DNA of 64,000 bases from JAJEFO01 sp965209045 (GTDB lineage Bacteria > Pseudomonadota > Alphaproteobacteria > Rhodobacterales > Rhodobacteraceae), in contig CBDBPW010000003.1 of NCBI GenBank assembly GCA_965209045.1, positions 2,666,001 to 2,730,000 of the forward strand. The letters are read 5' to 3'. The notes beneath the pieces are model-generated. The model did not search any database and was not told the origin of the DNA. It saw only the letters and a program-made list of their open reading frames with translations. The translations under genes and the position numbers were made by a program. How positions within the stretch are numbered: the first letter of the stretch is position 1; the number at the start of each line of letters is the position of its first letter. Positions 55,908 through 64,000 of this stretch are shown in pieces.

Positions 55908-57374
55908 TCAAATCAAGTTCAGCGCCTTCCAAAGACCTTTGTGCAATATAATATCCTCAAGATCGTTGTACTCAGAATTTAGATTTCTGAACTTGAACGT
56001 ATAGTACGTTGTTCCATTTGATCTCCTTTGCAAATTGCCAATTGCGCTACACTTAAACAAGGCCCGTACAATCTCTCCAAGGCGATCATTTGATAGACGT
56101 GCACCCATTGCATCAACCGAACCGACAAGCTCTTCAAACTTGAAGTCCCTCTTCCGCAACCTGCCTAACGCAGAAACCAAAGCCGCAATTTCCTCCGCCT
56201 TAAAGTACCCACTGAGTTCGTCACGAATTTCCGGCATAAAGTATCTTATCGAATATTCGCGCATACCCGAATTAATTTCATCTATGGGAATTTCTCCTGT
56301 CTTCGTACAAAATTGCTGAATATAGTGAAGCAGTCTCAAAAAGTCCCTCGGTGTGTGCCGAGTCATGTCCAACAATGTGGTTTCAATCTGCCTCCCGTTA
56401 CCTTCAATTGAATCTGGGAAAAACTCATCAAACAAATCTACATTCTCCCCCAAACTCCGTTTCGTCCGGAGCTTCGCGATTTGCACCAATTTTGAGCCCC
56501 TCGGATTGCGAGGATCCCTATACCAGTCCAGTTCGATAGTAGAGTCCTGTCGAACCTTGTTCTTGTTTCCTCCAGGTAAGCGATCAAACAGATCCGTTCT
56601 ACACAATACGATGATCTTGATTGGCACACAATTTGATGCAAACAACCCGTTCAATCTGTTGACTTCAAAAATCAACGCAGAAAGGGATCTATACTGAATA
56701 TCCCTCGACGTAACTATGTCATCCAAGCCATCAATTACGAGGAAATGCCGACTTTCGCTAGATGCTTGAAGCACCAGATTCCTCAAGCAATGCACAAAGT
56801 ACGGTAGTTCTCTTGCGGAGGCTGTCTTCGATTTAGACCAAGAATACTGCGCCAACTTACCCGGCAGTGCAATCTTGAAGTCTCTGTTAGCGCTCTTTCG
56901 CACAATTGTAGCAGGGTTTGAATTTGGCGACAACCCCATTTCTCTAAACGCGTTTACTGCATCTATCAGTGAGGAAGGATCTGGATGCGTTAATCCTTTG
57001 TCTTCTTCGAAGGATTCGATAATGTATATGAGCATTATCCATGACCATGCATCTGGCAATTTCGCCTCTGGTTCGACGTCGCCTCGAACCAATTTCGAAA
57101 ACGGTGTAAATGGAAAGTCGGAAAGCGAAACAAGCTTGACGAATGCGTTTGAGTCCCCTTCGAAAATCAGCTCAAGCCTCTCTGCAATTGCCGACTTGCC
57201 CGAACCTTTGTGGCCTAGGACTAGGAATGGTAGCCCGTTGCGGATGGATTCGCTGGCGTTCTGTAGGTCAACATAGCCACTAAGAAGGAGATCGGGCTCG
57301 TACGACTTTTCTGCTTCCGAACTTGCATACCCAAACGCAATGTCTCGAAAATCTTGTGACGATGACCTGCTCAT
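55908..57374 (-). CDS. P-loop ATPase, Sll1717-like family
   Basis: This 488-residue protein has Walker A LVLGHKGSGKSAIAERL near residue 50 and Walker B RHFLVIDGLDDIV near 215, followed by IKIIVLCRTDLFDRL (sensor-like) and a winged-helix-like end (EIAALVSALGRLRKRDFKFE). This is the pattern of Sll1717-type P-loop ATPases, which are relatives of STAND/AAA regulators found often near mobile and defence genes. Codon use is AT-rich compared with the region, a sign of transfer. ATG 57374 is preferred to GTG 57383. It is monocistronic. A defence role is inferred from location only. Confidence 0.75.
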   Translation of the reverse strand: MSRSSSQDFRDIAFGYASSEAEKSYEPDLLLSGYVDLQNASESIRNGLPFLVLGHKGSGKSAIAERLELIFEGDSNAFVKLVSLSDFPFTPFSKLVRGDVEPEAKLPDAWSWIMLIYIIESFEEDKGLTHPDPSSLIDAVNAFREMGLSPNSNPATIVRKSANRDFKIALPGKLAQYSWSKSKTASARELPYFVHCLRNLVLQASSESRHFLVIDGLDDIVTSRDIQYRSLSALIFEVNRLNGLFASNCVPIKIIVLCRTDLFDRLPGGNKNKVRQDSTIELDWYRDPRNPRGSKLVQIAKLRTKRSLGENVDLFDEFFPDSIEGNGRQIETTLLDMTRHTPRDFLRLLHYIQQFCTKTGEIPIDEINSGMREYSIRYFMPEIRDELSGYFKAEEIAALVSALGRLRKRDFKFEELVGSVDAMGARLSNDRLGEIVRALFKCSAIGNLQRRSNGTTYYTFKFRNLNSEYNDLEDIILHKGLWKALNLI

Positions 57375-57729
57375 GTTTACCACTCTTCTTTTTCAACGGG
57401 ACACGCTACGCGTCTCTCTTAACCTAGGCAGTACGCAGCATGGAGCAATCCGGTACAACTTACCGGCTCTTACATTGTCTGCTTGCCCCTTTCGTGACGT
57501 CACCGCCAAGACGCCTGGCTCCACGACCCTAGTTGCCTGCATTTGTTGATCTTTCCCCGAACCCGGCGTTCGACGCTCGCCGCTGCCGTAATCGCATCGT
57601 AACCAACTCGATTCAACCCCTCGAGTCCTGTTGACCCCCCTAGTCTCTAGTCCGCCCGCATTCCCTGAACCAACGCGCAGGATGCCCTGCGGCGCTACTC
57701 ACGGAGTGCATGCGACCTGCAGTCCGGGA
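57375..57729. other. Right edge of the AT-richer island
   Basis: These 355 bases hold the promoter side of the Sll1717-type gene. No tRNA or direct repeat matching the integrase side was found. GC content returns to the host level after about 57.7 kb. Confidence 0.4.
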
Positions 57730-58491
57730 CTAGTCGATCGATTCCGTCGCCAACCGGCTTTCCAGGAGCTCCTCCTCCACCAGGACATAGATCTCGTCCG
57801 GCGGCGTGTTCAGGGAATGCAGCATCACGCTGGGTTCCACGCCCATCTCGATCAGGAACTCCATCACCTGGCCCTGCCCATGCTGGATGTCCTCCACGGC
57901 CCAGAAGGCCGGAAGGTACGCTGGCGTCTCGTAGTAGTGCTGGTGCATGCCGACCGCGCCCCGGTTCGAAACCCGACGGTCCGCGCCGCCGGCCAGAATG
58001 TAGGGACAGGCGGAAACGCAGATCATGCCCGGAAGAATCATGGTGCCCGCATCCCGTTCCCGAATCTCCTGCCCGATCTCCAGGGCTTCGGCCACGATGC
58101 CGCCGGGACTGTTCAAGGCGACCGGGACGCTCAGTTCGCCCAGGCTCGCCAGATACGCTGCGAAGCGACCTGCGTCTCCGCTTTCGATGGCGCCGTGCAC
58201 GAGCAGGACGGTTCCGAACTCCCCGGCGTCCTGCATCGCGAATTCCAGCCTTTCGGGAAGGTCGGAAGGCAGGTCAATGTCCGGAAGCGTGGACGGATCC
58301 GTGTAGGCCGGGCGAGTCTCGCGCGGCTCGTACCTGCGCACCTGGTCGCCCGGAGAGACCGGTCCTCCGGGACCGCCCGGCTCCGGCGACAGTCTCGGGT
58401 CCAGTCTCGCCTCAAGGTCGCTGAATGCGAGAAGGGCCGCGATCCCGCACTGGACGGCCAGGACCAGCGTGAGGCCGCGGCGCATCGTCAT
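57730..58491 (-). CDS. ClpP-fold periplasmic protein (COG3904-like)
   Basis: This 253-residue protein has an N-terminal hydrophobic anchor or signal (LTLVLAVQCGIAALLAF) and a ClpP/crotonase-like domain: ALNSPGGIVAEALEIGQEIR, the Ser region MICVSACPYILAGGADRR and the His region GAVGMHQHYY. These positions match the Ser-His pair of Clp-fold serine peptidases in the COG3904 group. It is therefore probably a periplasmic or membrane-tethered protease of unknown target. ATG 58491 is chosen; GTG at 58509 is possible. It lies 24 bases after the membrane protein gene, in one operon. Confidence 0.75.
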   Translation of the reverse strand: MTMRRGLTLVLAVQCGIAALLAFSDLEARLDPRLSPEPGGPGGPVSPGDQVRRYEPRETRPAYTDPSTLPDIDLPSDLPERLEFAMQDAGEFGTVLLVHGAIESGDAGRFAAYLASLGELSVPVALNSPGGIVAEALEIGQEIRERDAGTMILPGMICVSACPYILAGGADRRVSNRGAVGMHQHYYETPAYLPAFWAVEDIQHGQGQVMEFLIEMGVEPSVMLHSLNTPPDEIYVLVEEELLESRLATESID

Positions 58492-58515
58492 TTCGCGCAA
58501 CGGTGCCACGGATTT

Positions 58516-59826
58516 CTACTCGGCCGCCTCCAGCAGGTCCCGCGACTTCGGTTCCGGGGACGTGGCCGCGGAGCGGCGGCGGATCTCGGCGTCGGCGGCC
58601 CCCATGGACGATTCAACCTCCCGCATCGCGTTCATTGCGGCCTTGAGATCCGCCAGCGTCAGCGTGTCCTCGATGCTGGTGCCGTCCCGGCCGCTGCGGA
58701 TCGCGGCCTGCGTGATCGCCAGGACGAAGACCAGGACGGCCGGCAGCAGGTCAATGGCGATCGCGCCCGCCCAGGAGGGGACGAAGTGCCCGGCGTACCT
58801 GATCACCGCATCCGCGGCGGAGATCGGGTTGTACGCCGTCTCCAGAGGCGGATCCATCGCAAGCACCTCGTCCGCCGCGCGCCTGAGTGTCTGGCTCCGC
58901 TGGTCCAGGGCATCCAGGACCGAGGCGATCGTCGAGGACTGTGCGTCCCGGATGCTTGCGTTGCGCCCGTCGAGCTCGGGCAGGACGACCGAGGCCGGAA
59001 GGTCTTCCGCGGCCCGGGCCACGAGCGGCGCCACCGAATGCTGGTTCAGGATCGAGATCACGCCGGCGAGCCGGACGCTCTCCTCCGAGAACGTCACCGA
59101 GCGCTGGTCGACCGGCCCCGGCGCCACCGTCAGGGCGCGCATGCGGCCGAGAATGGCGTTCCCATCCTCGAAGGCCTGCTCGATCAGGGGCTGCTGATCC
59201 CTGATCTGACCTTCAAGATTGCCAAGCTCTTCCGTCTTCTGCGTCAGGACCCGGAACACCGCGCCTTCGCCCGCAGTGCCCGAGAGCTGTCCGGAACGCT
59301 CCTGGTCCGCAAGGGCGTCGAAGGCCTCCCTTGCGCGTCGCACCTCCCTTCCGAGCGCCTGGCCGGAAAGGGCGATGTCGTGCGCCTGCTCCAGCGCGGA
59401 CTGGTAGTCGCGAACGGTCCTGTCGAGATGCAGTTCCACCGCCGCCGAGCCCGCCAGCGCCGCGGCGTTCAGCCAGCTCGACATGGCGACGATTGCCAGG
59501 GAACCCACCATCGTGGACACCGTCAGCCCCATGAACCCGACCGCGCTCCGCATCGATGGCAGAAGCCGGAGCATGTAGCTCCAGAAGACGAAGATTCCGA
59601 CCGAGACCGCGATCGAGTAGGCGACCGCGGCCAGGAAGGTCATGGCGCCGTTGTCCTCCAGCAGGGTGGAAACGCCGAGGTACGTGTAGATGCCGGACGC
59701 CGTCGCGAGGACGCCGAGCGCGGCGGGAGTGAACGTGTCGAGCCAGGACACATAAGCCTCAAGCTCCTTGGCGGTCCGCAGGCTCCTGGCTTCCTCTGCG
59801 GTCGTCTTCCGATCTGCTTCAGACAT
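58516..59826 (-). CDS. Membrane protein of unknown function paired with the ClpP-fold protein
   Basis: This 436-residue protein has four hydrophobic segments near the N-terminus (about 30-160: LGVLATASGIYTYLG, FLAAVAYSIAVSVGIFVFW, GFMGLTVSTMVGSLAIVAM), a long helical, probably coiled-coil, soluble part (170-340, for example RREVRRAREAFDALADQ-type charged helices), and one more membrane segment near 375 (IDLLPAVLVFVLAI). I do not recognise a family. ATG at 59826 begins MSEADRKTTAEEARSL. It is upstream of and co-transcribed with the Clp-fold gene, so it may anchor or regulate the peptidase. Confidence 0.75.
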   Translation of the reverse strand: MSEADRKTTAEEARSLRTAKELEAYVSWLDTFTPAALGVLATASGIYTYLGVSTLLEDNGAMTFLAAVAYSIAVSVGIFVFWSYMLRLLPSMRSAVGFMGLTVSTMVGSLAIVAMSSWLNAAALAGSAAVELHLDRTVRDYQSALEQAHDIALSGQALGREVRRAREAFDALADQERSGQLSGTAGEGAVFRVLTQKTEELGNLEGQIRDQQPLIEQAFEDGNAILGRMRALTVAPGPVDQRSVTFSEESVRLAGVISILNQHSVAPLVARAAEDLPASVVLPELDGRNASIRDAQSSTIASVLDALDQRSQTLRRAADEVLAMDPPLETAYNPISAADAVIRYAGHFVPSWAGAIAIDLLPAVLVFVLAITQAAIRSGRDGTSIEDTLTLADLKAAMNAMREVESSMGAADAEIRRRSAATSPEPKSRDLLEAAE

Positions 59827-60171
59827 GGCAATGCCCCGAACGTTGCTGGAGTCCCGCCCGGCGCACGCCAAGCGACCTGATTTGCGACGGTTCGGGAAGC
59901 GAGGTCAAGGGTTCCGGTCCGGCCGCACGAACCGTGCCGTGCCGCGAGTGGCTGCCGCAAAGGCGGCGGACCTGTTTCGCAATCGAGACTCGCGTCCCTG
60001 ACCGGCGTGCATGCCCTGAGCGGAATCCGCAGCCGCCCCCGGTCCGCGGCAACACTCGGGCGGCTCATCCCGCTCCGGGCGGCACGCCTCCAGGAGGCGG
60101 CGGCCAGCGGTCGCCGGGGCGAAGCCCGGGCCATGGAGCGGCCCCGGCGCCGCCAGCCGGGAGACACCACC
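59827..60171. other. Divergent promoter region
   Basis: The 345 bases lie between the divergent membrane-protein gene and the PP-loop gene. They carry a GGGAGA ribosome site just before the ATG at 60172. No small gene is supported. Confidence 0.5.
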
Positions 60172-60993
60172 ATGGCGACCAGGTTCACCAACATCCACGT
60201 CCCCTCCGAATGCCGGGAGATGATCCGGGCCGGCGCCCTCGTCTCAGTCTCGACGTCAGGAGGCAAGGACAGCCAAGCCATGACGATCCTGCTGTCCCGC
60301 ATCGTTCCCCGCGACCAGCTGGTCGCCGTCCACGCGCCCCTGGAGGGCGTCGAATGGCCGGGCACGATCGCACACATCCGGGCGACCCTTCCGGCCGGCG
60401 TGCCCCTGATCCTCGCGCACGTCGCCTCCGGCAAGACCCTTCTCGACCGCATCGAGGAGCGGCGCAGGTTCCCGGCCCCGGGTGTGAGGTTTTGCACTTC
60501 GGACATGAAACGCGGACCAATCGAGCGGGAATTGCGGCACTACCTCAAGGCGCATCCCCGTTTCGGCGGACGGATCGTCAGCGCCATGGGCATGCGCGCC
60601 GAGGAGAGCCCCGCGCGGGCGTGGAAACCCGCCTGGAGGCTGAACGAGCGCAACTCCCGCGCGGGCCGGACGTGGTGCGACTGGCTGCCGATCCACGACC
60701 TCGCGGAGGACCAGGTCTTCGACGTCATCCGGGACGCGGGACAGGCGCCGCATCCGGCCTACGCCATGGGCATGTCCCGGCTCTCCTGCGTCTTCTGCAT
60801 CATGGCCTCGCGCGCCGATCTCCGCACCGCCGCACGGCTCCAGCCTCGGCTCTACGCGGACTACGTCGCACTTGAACGCCGCATCGGCCACACGCTGTCG
60901 CCGTCCGGCGTCCCGCTGCCCGACCTCACCGGCATCCCCGTCACGGCGGACGCCGCGCGACGGCCCAGGCGCCGCGGGGCACGGTCTCCCTGA
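60172..60993 (+). CDS. PP-loop ATPase, phosphoadenosine phosphosulfate reductase-like family
   Basis: This 273-residue protein has the PP-loop SVSTSGGKDSQAMTIL near residue 28 and conserved Cys residues in RFCTSDMKRGP near 107 and LSCVFCIMASRADL near 208. Together with GMRAEESPAR this resembles the PAPS-reductase/DndC-like group that activates substrates by adenylation. These orphan versions occur on plasmids, phages and islands and are usually not part of sulfate assimilation; no cys genes are nearby. GGGAGA precedes the ATG. It ends 37 bases before the convergent SEC-C gene. Confidence 0.8.
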   Translation: MATRFTNIHVPSECREMIRAGALVSVSTSGGKDSQAMTILLSRIVPRDQLVAVHAPLEGVEWPGTIAHIRATLPAGVPLILAHVASGKTLLDRIEERRRFPAPGVRFCTSDMKRGPIERELRHYLKAHPRFGGRIVSAMGMRAEESPARAWKPAWRLNERNSRAGRTWCDWLPIHDLAEDQVFDVIRDAGQAPHPAYAMGMSRLSCVFCIMASRADLRTAARLQPRLYADYVALERRIGHTLSPSGVPLPDLTGIPVTADAARRPRRRGARSP

Positions 60994-61030
60994 CCGCCTT
61001 CCGGCGCCCGCCAGCATGCCTGCCGCCCCG

Positions 61031-61507
61031 TCAGGCGCCTTCGAGCGAGCGCCGCAGACGCGCGATGTCGTCGCGGAACGGCTCGCGGCTTTCCGGGTCG
61101 AAGTCCTCGGGACGGTCGTCCATCCAGGCGATCGTGCGCTCGCAATACTCGATAGCCAGCTCGGTCTCTCCGCGCGCCTCGCAGACCATCGCCTTGCGCA
61201 TGAGCCAGTCGTGCACCTCGGGATACCGGACCCTCAGTTCCTCGCAGGCGGCGTCGGCCTCGTCGAGACGGCCTTCCCTGACCAGGTCGACGACGCTGTT
61301 CGAGAGCCGGTCGAGTTCGGTCTCGCCCCAGTGATACCCTTCCCCCGGGTCCGGCGGCAGGCAAGGCAGGCGCTCCGCCAGCGACGCAGTCACCCGGGCC
61401 TTCGGCCTGGCAGCCGCTCCGGCCGCGCGGTCGCCATGCAAGCAGCATTGCTTGTATTTCCTGCCGCTGCCGCAAGGGCACGGACTGTTCCTGCCGATCT
61501 TCGCCAT
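61031..61507 (-). CDS. SEC-C zinc-motif protein with helical repeat domain
   Basis: This 158-residue protein starts with a SEC-C metal-binding motif (MAKIGRNSPCPCGSGRKYKQ then CCLHGD), the four-ligand zinc knuckle also found at the C-terminus of SecA. Residues 60-150 form a TPR-like helical region (VREGRLDEADAACEELRVRY, ARGETELAIEYCERTIAWM). It is probably a small cytoplasmic adaptor. It is divergent from the MoxR-like operon with 223 bases between starts. Confidence 0.82.
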   Translation of the reverse strand: MAKIGRNSPCPCGSGRKYKQCCLHGDRAAGAAARPKARVTASLAERLPCLPPDPGEGYHWGETELDRLSNSVVDLVREGRLDEADAACEELRVRYPEVHDWLMRKAMVCEARGETELAIEYCERTIAWMDDRPEDFDPESREPFRDDIARLRRSLEGA

Positions 61508-61730
61508 GGCAGCCTCGTCACCGCAGGCCCCGCTTCCCGGAACCGACGGTGACGCCTATCCGGCCCGCCGCTCGCCCGCAACCCTCCCGGAGCCGCGCCG
61601 GCCCGCCGCTTCAGACGTCCGCCCCAAGCCTCACGCCACGAAAAGCGGAGCGGCGCTTCCGGCCGGCGAACGGTCCGGAGCCCGAGGGCGTCCGGGCCGC
61701 GCCCGCCTTCCGCCATCCAGGAGCCTGCCC

Positions 61731-62756
61731 ATGCCCGACCCCGACACGATCTCCGCCGACTACGCCCTGCGCCCGAGCGAGCTCACCCCGACGCTCGCCC
61801 TGCTCGTCGAGGCCCGCCAGCCCGCGATCCTCTGGGGCGCGCCCGGCTGCGCCAAGAGCGCCCTCGCGCAGCAGGTCGCCGCCGACGCGGCACGCGCCTA
61901 CGTCGACGTCCGCGCCCTCCTGCTCGACCCCGTCGACCTTCGCGGCATTCCCTGGCGCGACGGGGACGGCCGCACCCGCTGGGCGCCGCCGGCCTTCCTG
62001 CCGCCCGCCGACGATCCCGGCCGCTGGCTGATCAACCTCGAGGAGCTGCCCTCGGCGGTGCCGATGGTGCAGGCGGCGCTGTACCAGCTCGTCCTCGACC
62101 GCAAGGTCGGCGAGTACGAGCTCCCCGAGGGCGCGTCGCTCATCGCCTGCGGCAACCGCGAATCCGACCGCGGCGTGGTCCACCGCATGCCGACCCCGCT
62201 CGCCTCGCGCTTCGTGCACCTGGAGATCCTTGTCGATCCCGACGACTGGCTCGCCTGGGGCGCCGCCAACGGCATCGCGCCCGAGGTGCTTTTCTTCGTC
62301 TCCATGCGACCGGAGCTGCTGCATGCCTTCGATGCCCAGTCGAAGGAGAAGGCGTTCTGCTGCCCCCGCACGTGGGAGATGGTCTCCAACGTCGTCACCC
62401 GCCGCGCCGGCCTCGACGCGGGCGTCGAGCGCGCGCTCTTCCGGGGCACCGTCGGCGAGGCGGCTGCGGTGGAGTTCTCGGCCTTCCTCCGGGTCTGGCG
62501 GGAGCTGCCCCACCCGAAGGCCGTGCTCGACGATCCCGGCAACGCGGCCGTGCCCGAGAACGCGAGCGCGCTGATCGCGCTCTGCGGCTCGCTCTACCGC
62601 ATGGCCGACGACGTCACGCTCGACGCCATCGTCACCTACGCACGGCGCCTCCGGCGCGAGGTGGGCGAGTTCCTGGTCGGCTCCTGCGTCCGGCGGGACC
62701 CGGACCTCCAGCGCTCGCCCGCGTTCATCCGCTGGGCCGCCGCAAGCACGCAGTGA
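61731..62756 (+). CDS. MoxR-like AAA+ ATPase
   Basis: This 341-residue protein has Walker A ILWGAPGCAKSALAQQV near residue 33, Walker B WLINLEELPSAVPMVQAALY near 98, sensor 1 SLIACGNRESD near 138 and an arginine-finger region (MPTPLASRFVHLEI). It belongs to the MoxR-type AAA+ ATPases (AAA_5-like) that work with VWA or metallopeptidase-like partners, one of which begins at 63836. AGGAG precedes the ATG at 61731. It is the first gene of a four-gene operon. Confidence 0.85.
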   Translation: MPDPDTISADYALRPSELTPTLALLVEARQPAILWGAPGCAKSALAQQVAADAARAYVDVRALLLDPVDLRGIPWRDGDGRTRWAPPAFLPPADDPGRWLINLEELPSAVPMVQAALYQLVLDRKVGEYELPEGASLIACGNRESDRGVVHRMPTPLASRFVHLEILVDPDDWLAWGAANGIAPEVLFFVSMRPELLHAFDAQSKEKAFCCPRTWEMVSNVVTRRAGLDAGVERALFRGTVGEAAAVEFSAFLRVWRELPHPKAVLDDPGNAAVPENASALIALCGSLYRMADDVTLDAIVTYARRLRREVGEFLVGSCVRRDPDLQRSPAFIRWAAASTQ

Positions 62757-62771
62757 AGGAGAAAGGAACCG

Positions 62772-62906
62772 ATGCACTGGAGAATCATCCATTACCCGCC
62801 GCGCAACGCGCCCTCGCGCAGTTACGTCGTCCGGGCGGCGAGCCGGGAGGTGGCGAAGCGCAAGCTCGCCGCCGTCCTCGGCGTCCCCGTCTGGACCCTC
62901 AGATAG
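62772..62906 (+). CDS. 44-residue basic protein between MoxR and DUF3150-like genes
   Basis: The frame from ATG 62772 encodes MHWRIIHYPPRNAPSRSYVV followed by RAASREVAKRKLAAVLGVPV and WTLR, stop at 62906. A strong ribosome site (GAAGGAGAAAGGAA) precedes it and another (GAAGGAG) follows its stop for the next gene. The spacing fits an operon gene. Function is unknown; the short basic helix might bind nucleic acid or a partner. Confidence 0.6.
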   Translation: MHWRIIHYPPRNAPSRSYVVRAASREVAKRKLAAVLGVPVWTLR

Positions 62907-62927
62907 CACAGAGAAGGAGATCGCACG

Positions 62928-63836
62928 ATGAACCTCACCCACGACGCCATGCTGGTCAGCCTGCGGATCACCGCCTGGTCGGGCCGGCTTCATGACCGCC
63001 GGGCGAGCAACCACGTCGCCGCCCACCACGAGGCCAGCGCCAGCGCAGGGCGCTACAACAAGCGCCTGCTGCCCAAGGCCGCCTTCGCCGCGCTCGGCGC
63101 CACCGCGAGCGCGGCGCGCTCCGCGCACTACGCCCAGACACTTCCCTGGGACGACCAGGGCGCGCGCCTCCTTCCCGTGGCCAACTACGACCGCTACACC
63201 GAGCTTCTTGACGGGCTCCGCGAGCGCATGGTGCGCGAGCGCACGCGCTTCGTCGAGGACTACGACGAGAACGTGGCCCAGGCCCGGCTCGACCTCGGCC
63301 GGCTGTTCCGCATCGAGGAGTACCCCTCGCGCGAGGAACTGCGCGACCGGTTCGGCCTCCGCTACCGCATCGCGCCTGTGCCCGACGCCGGCCACTTCAT
63401 GGCGAGGCTCGCCTCCGGCGACACCGACCGGATCCGGCGCGACATCGAGAGCCGGATCGAGGAACGGCTGCACGACGCGGTGGGCGACCTCTACCGACGC
63501 CTCGGCGAGGCCGTGGGCCGGGTCTCCGAGCGCCTGCGCGATGATCCCGACGGCAGGCCGCTCGTGTTCCGCGACACGATGATCGGCAACATCCGCGAGC
63601 TGGTCGACATCGTGCCGCGGCTCAACATCTTCGGCGACGAGACCCTGGCGCAGCTCTGCGAGCAGGTGAAGGAGAGGATCGCGGGCGTCGAGCCGGACGC
63701 GCTGCGCCCCTCCGGGGCCTTCGATCCCGCCGCCCGCGCCAGCGTCAAGCGCGAGGCCGACGCGCTCCTGGAGCGTTTCGCGGGCTACTTCCCGCCCGCC
63801 GCCGGCCCGGCGGAGCCCTTCCGGGAGGCCGCGTGA
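62928..63836 (+). CDS. DUF3150-like protein of the MoxR/VWA operon
   Basis: This 302-residue protein is mostly helical, with conserved-looking blocks LRITAWSGRLHDRRAS, YNKRLLPKAAF and AHYAQTLPWDDQGARLLPVA. The pattern and position between a MoxR ATPase and a DUF2201-type gene fit DUF3150 proteins of such clusters. The ATG at 62928 has the ribosome site GAAGGAG. Its stop overlaps the next start (TGATG). The biochemical role is unknown. Confidence 0.72.
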   Translation: MNLTHDAMLVSLRITAWSGRLHDRRASNHVAAHHEASASAGRYNKRLLPKAAFAALGATASAARSAHYAQTLPWDDQGARLLPVANYDRYTELLDGLRERMVRERTRFVEDYDENVAQARLDLGRLFRIEEYPSREELRDRFGLRYRIAPVPDAGHFMARLASGDTDRIRRDIESRIEERLHDAVGDLYRRLGEAVGRVSERLRDDPDGRPLVFRDTMIGNIRELVDIVPRLNIFGDETLAQLCEQVKERIAGVEPDALRPSGAFDPAARASVKREADALLERFAGYFPPAAGPAEPFREAA

Positions 63837-64000
63837 TGGCGGCCCAAGCCGCGATCCGCGAATCGGCCGAGCGCGTCAGCCGCTGCGTCACCGCGCTCCT
63901 GCGCGAACAGCCGTTCTTCGGCAGCCTCGCGCTCCGGCTCCCGATCCGTGCCGACGCCGAGCGGGAGACGCTCGCGAGCGACGGGCGCGAGATCATCTAC
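63836..64000 (+). CDS. DUF2201/VWA-like metallopeptidase-type protein (5' end only)
   Basis: The first 55 residues (ERVSRCVTALLREQPFFGSL, ALRLPIRADAERETLASDGR) match the start of the putative metallopeptidase N-domain found in DUF2201 proteins, which end in a VWA-like domain and pair with MoxR ATPases. The ATG at 63836 shares a base with the upstream stop. The rest lies beyond the window. Confidence 0.7.
   Translation, partial: MAAQAAIRESAERVSRCVTALLREQPFFGSLALRLPIRADAERETLASDGREIIY

Noticed and set aside
57631..59880. A 749-codon plus-strand frame
   Set aside because: It is antisense to the Clp-fold and membrane-protein genes and is His/Arg/Gln-rich with no domains.
1..64000. CRISPR arrays, rRNA or complete tRNA genes
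   Set aside because: I looked for regularly spaced short repeats and tRNA T-arm consensus on both strands and found none that hold up.

Overview
The window is a GC-rich bacterial chromosome segment with the codon use of a high-GC alphaproteobacterium. That assignment is an inference from overall style and family content (LuxR- and LysR-type regulators, an AGCS alanine symporter, a MoxR/DUF3150/DUF2201 cluster); there is no rRNA or tRNA to confirm it. Many long open frames in the first 32 kb are antisense shadows, so genes were chosen by domain content, start context and neighbour coupling.

Left part (1-17 kb): a giant exported repeat protein on the minus strand runs off the left edge, starts at 8660 and carries a signal peptide. 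Directly upstream, a tyrosine recombinase gene (8892-9854) lies inside a 17-bp perfect inverted repeat (8835-8851 / 10190-10206), which looks like a possible invertible switch. A LuxR-type regulator, a 159-bp tandem duplication, a second paralogous recombinase, a LysR-type regulator, a third degenerate recombinase and the AGCS symporter follow.

Middle part (17-34 kb): a graveyard of mobile DNA. It holds a 215-bp direct repeat pair around a small Ig-like lipoprotein, an ISXO2-type remnant, a truncated group II intron, a serine recombinase module (DUF5372 + small protein + broken recombinase) and three damaged copies of an element whose protein joins a DruA-like DUF4338 domain to an ISAs1 transposase. 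A 1108-residue PPC/cadherin/Calx-beta protein, a fragment of a type I secretion adaptor and a LysE exporter also lie here.

Right-centre (34.4-57.4 kb): an apparent defence island behind a P4-type integrase. Its parts are: (a) a nuclease-like + STAND NTPase protein of 1461 residues coupled by ATGA to an unrecognised 469-residue protein; (b) a DUF262 + HEPN RNase pair coupled by TAATG; (c) a compact NgoMIV-like restriction-modification operon with a ribbon-helix-helix gene and a possible degenerate paralogue of the nuclease; (d) a three-gene operon with a Rad50-like ATPase that carries a CxxC hook and an HEPN-like tail; and (e) an Sll1717-type P-loop ATPase. An IS630-like and an IS1634-like element sit between them. 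Parts of the island (42-44 and 55.5-57.5 kb) are clearly more AT-rich than the flanks.

Right end (57.7-64 kb): a ClpP-fold periplasmic protein with a membrane partner, a PP-loop sulfurtransferase/PAPS-reductase-like protein, a SEC-C protein, and an operon of MoxR-like ATPase, 44-residue protein, DUF3150-like protein and the start of a DUF2201/VWA-like protein. The strongest candidates for undescribed biology are the STAND pair, the Rad50-like trio, the recombinase switch upstream of the giant surface protein, and the DruA-ISAs1 fusion element.
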